A DNA stretch of 64,000 nucleotides, taken from Acidobacteriota bacterium. GTDB taxonomy: Bacteria > Acidobacteriota > Terriglobia > Terriglobales > Acidobacteriaceae. Made by a program: the position numbers and the translations under genes. This document shows positions 60,083 through 64,000 of the stretch, piece by piece. Each line of letters begins with the position of its first letter. The first letter of the stretch is position 1. Below the pieces are notes generated by a model. It saw only the letters and a program-made list of their open reading frames with translations. It did not search any database and was not told where the DNA came from. The stretch covers positions 1 through 64,000 of the forward strand of contig JABCZI010000001.1 in the NCBI GenBank assembly GCA_013289765.1, read 5' to 3'.

Positions 60083-60484
60083 TTACGCCTGAATTCTGAT
60101 TTGACTTACCGCCGCCGACAACGCATCAAGCGCCAGGTGAGCGGCATGGGTTGAGCCCTGCGGGAGCCCGCCCACCGCCCTGACAATATCCTCGCGCTGC
60201 ACGCTTCGAGCTTCGTTTAGCGTCTTCCCGGTAATCAGTTCTGTCAACGCCGAGCCGCAGGCAATCGAGGCAACGCATCCCTTGGCCTTGAATTGTGCCT
60301 GGGCAATGCGGCCCGCGCTGATTTTCAACGTGAGCCGTAATATATCGCCGCAGGCGGGATTTTCAATTTCCACGGTCGCGTCTGCATCGGCAAGATCGCC
60401 AGCATTGCGCGGATTCTGAAAGTGATCGAGTAACTGCGCGGAATACATTTGCAGTTTCAATTGTAAATGCCCGGCGCACCGCAA
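60083..60484 (-). CDS. Iron-sulfur cluster assembly scaffold (IscU/NifU N-terminal)
   Basis: YSAQLLDHFQNPRNAGDLADADATVEIENPACGDILRL...KGCVASIACGSALTELITGK. Confidence 0.93.
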   Translation of the reverse strand: MRCAGHLQLKLQMYSAQLLDHFQNPRNAGDLADADATVEIENPACGDILRLTLKISAGRIAQAQFKAKGCVASIACGSALTELITGKTLNEARSVQREDIVRAVGGLPQGSTHAAHLALDALSAAVSQIRIQA

Positions 60485-60487
60485 AAC

Positions 60488-61219
60488 TCAACCACGCGCA
60501 CGGGTGGCTTCAGGGAAATAAATCGTCCAACCCCGCTCCCGCGCGGTAATCTCGAGGTCGGGATTCGGATTGACCGCAAAACTATGTTTCGCCATCGCCA
60601 GCATTTCCGTATCCCAGCGCGAGTTGCCGAAGGCAGCGTCAATTTCTTTCCCAACAACATCGCGCAGGGCCAGCGGCTTGCCCGATCCTGAAGGCACGCG
60701 CACCAGGCGATCGGTGGCCAGACCGTTATCGACTTCCACTTTCGCCGCCAGAACCCGGCTCTCCGGGATGCCGAAATGCTTCATCGCGGCGCGGATCACC
60801 CACTCGTTCGTCGACGAAACGGCCCAGATCTCGCAACCGTTTTCGTGCAGCCGGCGAACCAGTTCGCGCATCTCCGGAAAAACCTGTCCGTCATAAAACT
60901 GGTCGAAGAAGCGGAACGCTGCATCCATTAACTTCAATTCCGAAACGCCGCGGTGCATCGTCACCATTTCGCCGCACATCGTGGTCTCATCGACTTCACC
61001 GCGCCGGTAGGCGGCATAACGGTCGCGCAGGGGACGATCCAACGCTTCAGAGACGATCCCGCCCTGCCTCAATTCCCAATCGAAAAATCGCTCCCCGGCG
61101 TCGCCCGACCACAAGGTGCCATCGCAGTCAAACGCCGCTACCCGCGGAGCAAGTCGAACAACCGATTCAAGAAATTCATTGGTGGCGGGAAGAAATGTTT
61201 GTACCTGCAAAGCGTCCAT
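60488..61219 (-). CDS. HAD-family hydrolase (phosphoserine phosphatase-like)
   Basis: VAAFDCDGTLWSGDAGERFFDWE...WAVSSTNEWVIRAAMKHFGIPESRVLAAKVEV. Confidence 0.9.
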   Translation of the reverse strand: MDALQVQTFLPATNEFLESVVRLAPRVAAFDCDGTLWSGDAGERFFDWELRQGGIVSEALDRPLRDRYAAYRRGEVDETTMCGEMVTMHRGVSELKLMDAAFRFFDQFYDGQVFPEMRELVRRLHENGCEIWAVSSTNEWVIRAAMKHFGIPESRVLAAKVEVDNGLATDRLVRVPSGSGKPLALRDVVGKEIDAAFGNSRWDTEMLAMAKHSFAVNPNPDLEITARERGWTIYFPEATRARG

Positions 61220-61363
61220 CTATCGACGATAACTTGCTTCGGGCCTTGCGCGCAACGCACGCAGAGGATTGTTAATTACTGATTGCCGATTTATTGATTG
61301 ATGATTCGGAGAGACGCACAGTCGATCGAACCCGTTTTCTAATCAGCATTCATCAATCAACAA

Positions 61364-62008
61364 TCAGAAATTCTGCGAGGAGCGCGTCACGAGCCCAGCA
61401 TAATCTTCCGGGGTATTGATATTCACTGCCACCAATGGATCATCGACCGCAACGTATTGAATATGTTTCTGATGCCCATGTTCGATGTCGCGGGCCGTGG
61501 ACGTAGCCGGAACGCGCAGAAAGGCCTCAATCATTTCGCGGCCTATCAGGTATGGGTGACCATGCTTGCCGGAGAATTCTGGAATCACCGCCCAGATATT
61601 CTGCTCAGCGGTTGCGAACGCTTCGCGCAGAGCGTGAATGGTCACGCTGCTCACTGGGGGACGATCGACCAGCGTGACCATCGCCGCATCACGCCCGTGA
61701 TTCAGCACTTCACGCAGGCCCACCTGCAGCGAACTGAATTGTCCCCGGCTCGGGTCCGGATTCACCACCAGCGAAGCTCCGTCAGCATAAATAATGGGTG
61801 CCAGCGCTGCTTCATTCTTTCCCACGACAATCACGACGAACTCCGTGGCTCGCGTGAGTGAATGAATAGCTGCCGACAAGAATGTTTCGCTGGAAGGCAT
61901 TTGTCCGGCTGCTGTCGGAGGCCATGGCAATAAAGCTTTATCTCTCCCCATGCGCGAGGATTCGCCGGCAGCAAGGATCAAGCCAGCGAAACTGGGAGCG
62001 CGGCTCAT
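61364..62008 (-). CDS. Nucleotidyltransferase family protein (MocA/MobA-like)
   Basis: GLILAAGESSRMGRDKALLPW, VTLVDRPPVS, HGHPYLI. Confidence 0.88.
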   Translation of the reverse strand: MSRAPSFAGLILAAGESSRMGRDKALLPWPPTAAGQMPSSETFLSAAIHSLTRATEFVVIVVGKNEAALAPIIYADGASLVVNPDPSRGQFSSLQVGLREVLNHGRDAAMVTLVDRPPVSSVTIHALREAFATAEQNIWAVIPEFSGKHGHPYLIGREMIEAFLRVPATSTARDIEHGHQKHIQYVAVDDPLVAVNINTPEDYAGLVTRSSQNF

Positions 62009-62067
62009 GCTGCGAAGATAACAGGATCAAGGAGCAATTGTTGAATTTTGATTGCTGATTACTAATA

Positions 62068-62097
62068 GCTAATTGCTGACCCGCTAATTGCTAATTG
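62068..62097. repeat. Three short direct copies of GCTAATTGC or close variants
   Basis: GCTAATTGCT at 62068 and 62083, plus overlapping CTAATTGC at 62091. Confidence 0.6.
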
Positions 62098-62101
62098 CCA
62101 T

Positions 62102-62980
62102 TCACTCATCTTCATCAAGCGCCGCGTCCGGAACATCGACCGCCTCAGCCGGCGAGGCTTGACTGCGGAACCAACTCATGTGGGGTAAGCCTTCATCCGC
62201 GTGGCGGCGAATCGCAATCAACTCGGCGGTGATCGCGACCGCAATCTCTTCGGGTGTGACCGCCCCGATATCGAGGCCGATCGGCGCATGCACCCGATCG
62301 AATAGATGAGCCGGCACGCCCTCTTCCTGCAGTGTCTTCGAGATTTCGATCACTTTGCGTTTGGAGCCGATCATGCCAACGTAGCGCGCGCGAGTCTGCA
62401 CCGCCCAGCGCAGAATACGCATATCGTCGCGATGGCCGCGAGTAACTATCACAATGTAAGAAGCCTCGTTGGGTTCGAGCTTCGCGAGTGCTTCATCGAA
62501 ATCGAGAACATGCACTTCGCGAGCGGCGGGAAAGCGTTCTTTGGTCGCATAGGAGGCGCGGTCATCCGTGACAATCAATTCAAAACCAGCATGGGAAGCA
62601 ACTTTGCAAAGGTTGATGGAAACGTGACCTGCGCCGAATACATAAAGTAATGCTGGAGGTAATACCGGCTCAACAAAAACTTCCAGTGTGCCGCCGCAAA
62701 CCAGCCCAGTGTCGTACTTCGGATCCTGATTCAAGTCGAACTTCAAGGTCCGCGGCTTCTCCGATTCCATCACCTCGCGAGCCGCCTGCCACACGTCAGC
62801 CTCGACGCATCCCCCGCCGATCGTGCCGACGATCGAGCCGTCGTCGCGTACCAGCATCTTCGCCGTCTTAAAGGAAGGGATGGAGCCGCGCACGTTCACG
62901 ATGGTGGCTACGGCACCGCGGCGTCCCTGGCGGCGAAGCTCGACAATTTGCTCGTAGATATCCATGCGGGTTGCGAACAA
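62102..62980 (-). CDS. XdhC/CoxI-family molybdenum hydroxylase maturation protein
   Basis: GGGCVEADVWQAAREVM, VFGAGHVSINLCKVASHAGFELIVTDDRASYATKERFP, IGLDIGAVTPEEIAVAI. Confidence 0.92.
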   Translation of the reverse strand: MFATRMDIYEQIVELRRQGRRGAVATIVNVRGSIPSFKTAKMLVRDDGSIVGTIGGGCVEADVWQAAREVMESEKPRTLKFDLNQDPKYDTGLVCGGTLEVFVEPVLPPALLYVFGAGHVSINLCKVASHAGFELIVTDDRASYATKERFPAAREVHVLDFDEALAKLEPNEASYIVIVTRGHRDDMRILRWAVQTRARYVGMIGSKRKVIEISKTLQEEGVPAHLFDRVHAPIGLDIGAVTPEEIAVAITAELIAIRRHADEGLPHMSWFRSQASPAEAVDVPDAALDEDE

Positions 62981-63030
62981 CTTGCAGCTTTGATTATCAG
63001 GCGGTTAACAGGAGGGAGTCAAACGTTCGA

Positions 63031-63065
63031 CAAGCAAAAGCCCCGGGGTCATCACTCCCGAGGCT
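63031..63065 (-). terminator. Intrinsic terminator of the tRNA-like transcript
   Basis: Minus strand AGCCTCGGG-AGTGATGAC-CCCGGGGCT then TTTGCTTG; 9-bp stem with one G-U. Confidence 0.75.
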
Positions 63066-63092
63066 ATGCACTAAACCAGTTGAGTACAACAC

Positions 63093-63160
63093 GGTCCGTC
63101 AAACCAGTTTTATGGTTACGCGATTCGATGCTGATGTCAATATTTATTTAATGAGTGGCC
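63093..63160 (-). ncRNA. 3' trailer complementary to the anticodon and variable arms of the tRNA-like gene
   Basis: GCCACTCATT (63159-63150) and TGGTTTGACGGACC (63106-63093) are exact complements of 63209-63200 and 63222-63209. Confidence 0.65.
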
Positions 63161-63163
63161 GTA

Positions 63164-63251
63164 CAGAAGGCGGCAGAGTCGAACTGCAATGGCTGATGAG
63201 CCACTCATTGGTTTGACGGACCAAGTCCAGTACCCACTGGCAACGCCTTCT
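63164..63251 (-). tRNA. Non-canonical tRNA-like gene, 8/4 acceptor/T-stem, long variable arm, anticodon GUC, G73, no encoded CCA
   Basis: AGAAGGCG-TTG-CCAG-TGGGTA-CTGG-AC-TTGGT-CCGTCAA-ACCAA-TGAG-TGGCT-CATC-AGCCA-TT-GCAG-TTCGACT-CTGC-CGCCTTCT-G; all five stems Watson-Crick. Confidence 0.82.
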
Positions 63252-63336
63252 AAAGCCTAGCCCGCCAACAGAATCCTACTCTGGAAATTGACCATAGCGA
63301 ACGATCTGGCGCAAGAAATCTGATTCAACATTCCGA

Positions 63337-63371
63337 ATTGGGAATTCCCAATCTTCATAAGTATGCTTATG
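63337..63371. promoter_or_regulatory. Two adjacent palindromes upstream of the terminal alcohol dehydrogenase
   Basis: ATTGGGAATTCCCAAT (63337-63352, perfect 16 bp) and CATAAG-TATG-CTTATG (63356-63371). Confidence 0.5.
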
Positions 63372-63400
63372 ACAGCGCCCGAGTTTAGAGGAGAACGCGT

Positions 63401-64000
63401 ATGAAAGCAGTCCGCATACATCAATTCGGTGGGCCCGAAGTTTTGACCTACGAAGATGTCCCAGACCCTCAACCGCGCAAGGACCAGGTGCTGGTCCGCG
63501 TGCGCGCGTGTTCGCTCAATCATCTTGATGTCTGGGTGCGCAAAGGACTGCCCGGAGTGAAGCTGCCGCACATTCTCGGCAGCGATGCTGCCGGCGAAGT
63601 GGTCGAGGCCGGCGAGTACGTGAGCGGATTCAAGACAGGACAGCGGGTATTGCTGGCTCCCATGCACTTCTGCGGACGCTGTGAAAAATGTGTTGCCGGC
63701 CTGCAGAATCAATGCCGGGAATTTACCGTGCTGGGAAACGCGGTCGATGGCGGCAACTGCGAATTGATCGCTGCGCCCGCAGCAAATGTGATTCCGATTC
63801 CCGACTCGCTCGATTTCAACCAGGCTGCAAGCGTGCCGCTGGTGTTTGTGACGGCGTGGCACATGCTGGTCGGCCGAGCCGGCATTCGTCCGGGACAAAC
63901 GGTGCTGGTGCTGGGGGCCAGTTCCGGCGTAGGCATCGCGGCGATTCAGATTGCCAGGCTTTTCCACTGCCGCGTGATTACGACGGCAGGCGACGAAGCA
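63401..64000 (+). CDS. Zinc-binding alcohol dehydrogenase / quinone oxidoreductase (3' truncated by window edge; absent from ORF track)
   Basis: Hand translation MKAVRIHQFGGPEVLTYEDVPDPQPRKDQVLVRVRACSLNHLDVWVRKGLPGVKLPHILGSDAAGEVVEAG...FCGRCEKCVAGLQNQC. Confidence 0.93.
   Translation, partial: MKAVRIHQFGGPEVLTYEDVPDPQPRKDQVLVRVRACSLNHLDVWVRKGLPGVKLPHILGSDAAGEVVEAGEYVSGFKTGQRVLLAPMHFCGRCEKCVAGLQNQCREFTVLGNAVDGGNCELIAAPAANVIPIPDSLDFNQAASVPLVFVTAWHMLVGRAGIRPGQTVLVLGASSGVGIAAIQIARLFHCRVITTAGDEA

Noticed and set aside
63076-63240. MITE/transposon remnant with terminal inverted repeats
   Set aside because: First impression from the 14-bp inverted repeat; one arm falls exactly on the anticodon arm of a complete tRNA fold, and a terminator follows, so an RNA gene with a complementary trailer explains it better. 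An inverted duplication origin remains possible.
63257-63967. 236-aa minus-strand ORF
   Set aside because: Antisense to the hand-translated zinc alcohol dehydrogenase (63401 to window end), which has clear family motifs.
1-64000. CRISPR arrays, prophage, IS elements, rRNA
   Set aside because: No regularly spaced direct repeats, transposase, integrase or phage structural motifs were recognised; the M15 peptidase at 43340 is endolysin-like but stands alone.

Overview
This 64 kb window looks acidobacterial. That is an inference from a CarboxypepD_reg/Oar-type TonB receptor, FecR and TPR proteins and several GC-rich dispersed palindromes, and it is not a database result. Most of it is ordinary chromosomal coding sequence. 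The left third (about 1.9-22.5 kb) is a coherent catabolic locus: ten co-oriented minus-strand genes (TonB receptor, alpha/beta hydrolase, SDR, acyl-CoA ligase, FadJ-like fusion, thiolase, carboxylesterase, MFS, APH-like kinase, histidine phosphatase), a TetR-adhP pair, and a divergent acyl-CoA dehydrogenase plus MDR oxidoreductase. The two arms share a 26-nt promoter/operator-like motif (23/26 identical). The rest includes an Xre/RES toxin-antitoxin pair, queF, a tRNA-Gly(CCC), an ECF sigma/anti-sigma pair, lspA, an Nramp transporter, and IscU-like, XdhC and MocA-like genes. The most exciting item is an unannotated 88-nt minus-strand tRNA-like gene at 63164-63251. It has a non-canonical 8-bp acceptor / 4-bp T-stem branch, a long variable arm, G73 and a GUC anticodon, and resembles the unusual 8/4 tRNAs reported from Acidobacteria. 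A 3' trailer is complementary to its anticodon and variable arms and ends in an intrinsic terminator. Other items: a creD split into two overlapping ORFs, a REP-like hairpin inserted in frame in a glycosyltransferase, a hidden 55-aa poly-acidic ORF, a LeuA lacking its regulatory domain, and a 4x15-bp repeat inside a TetR gene.
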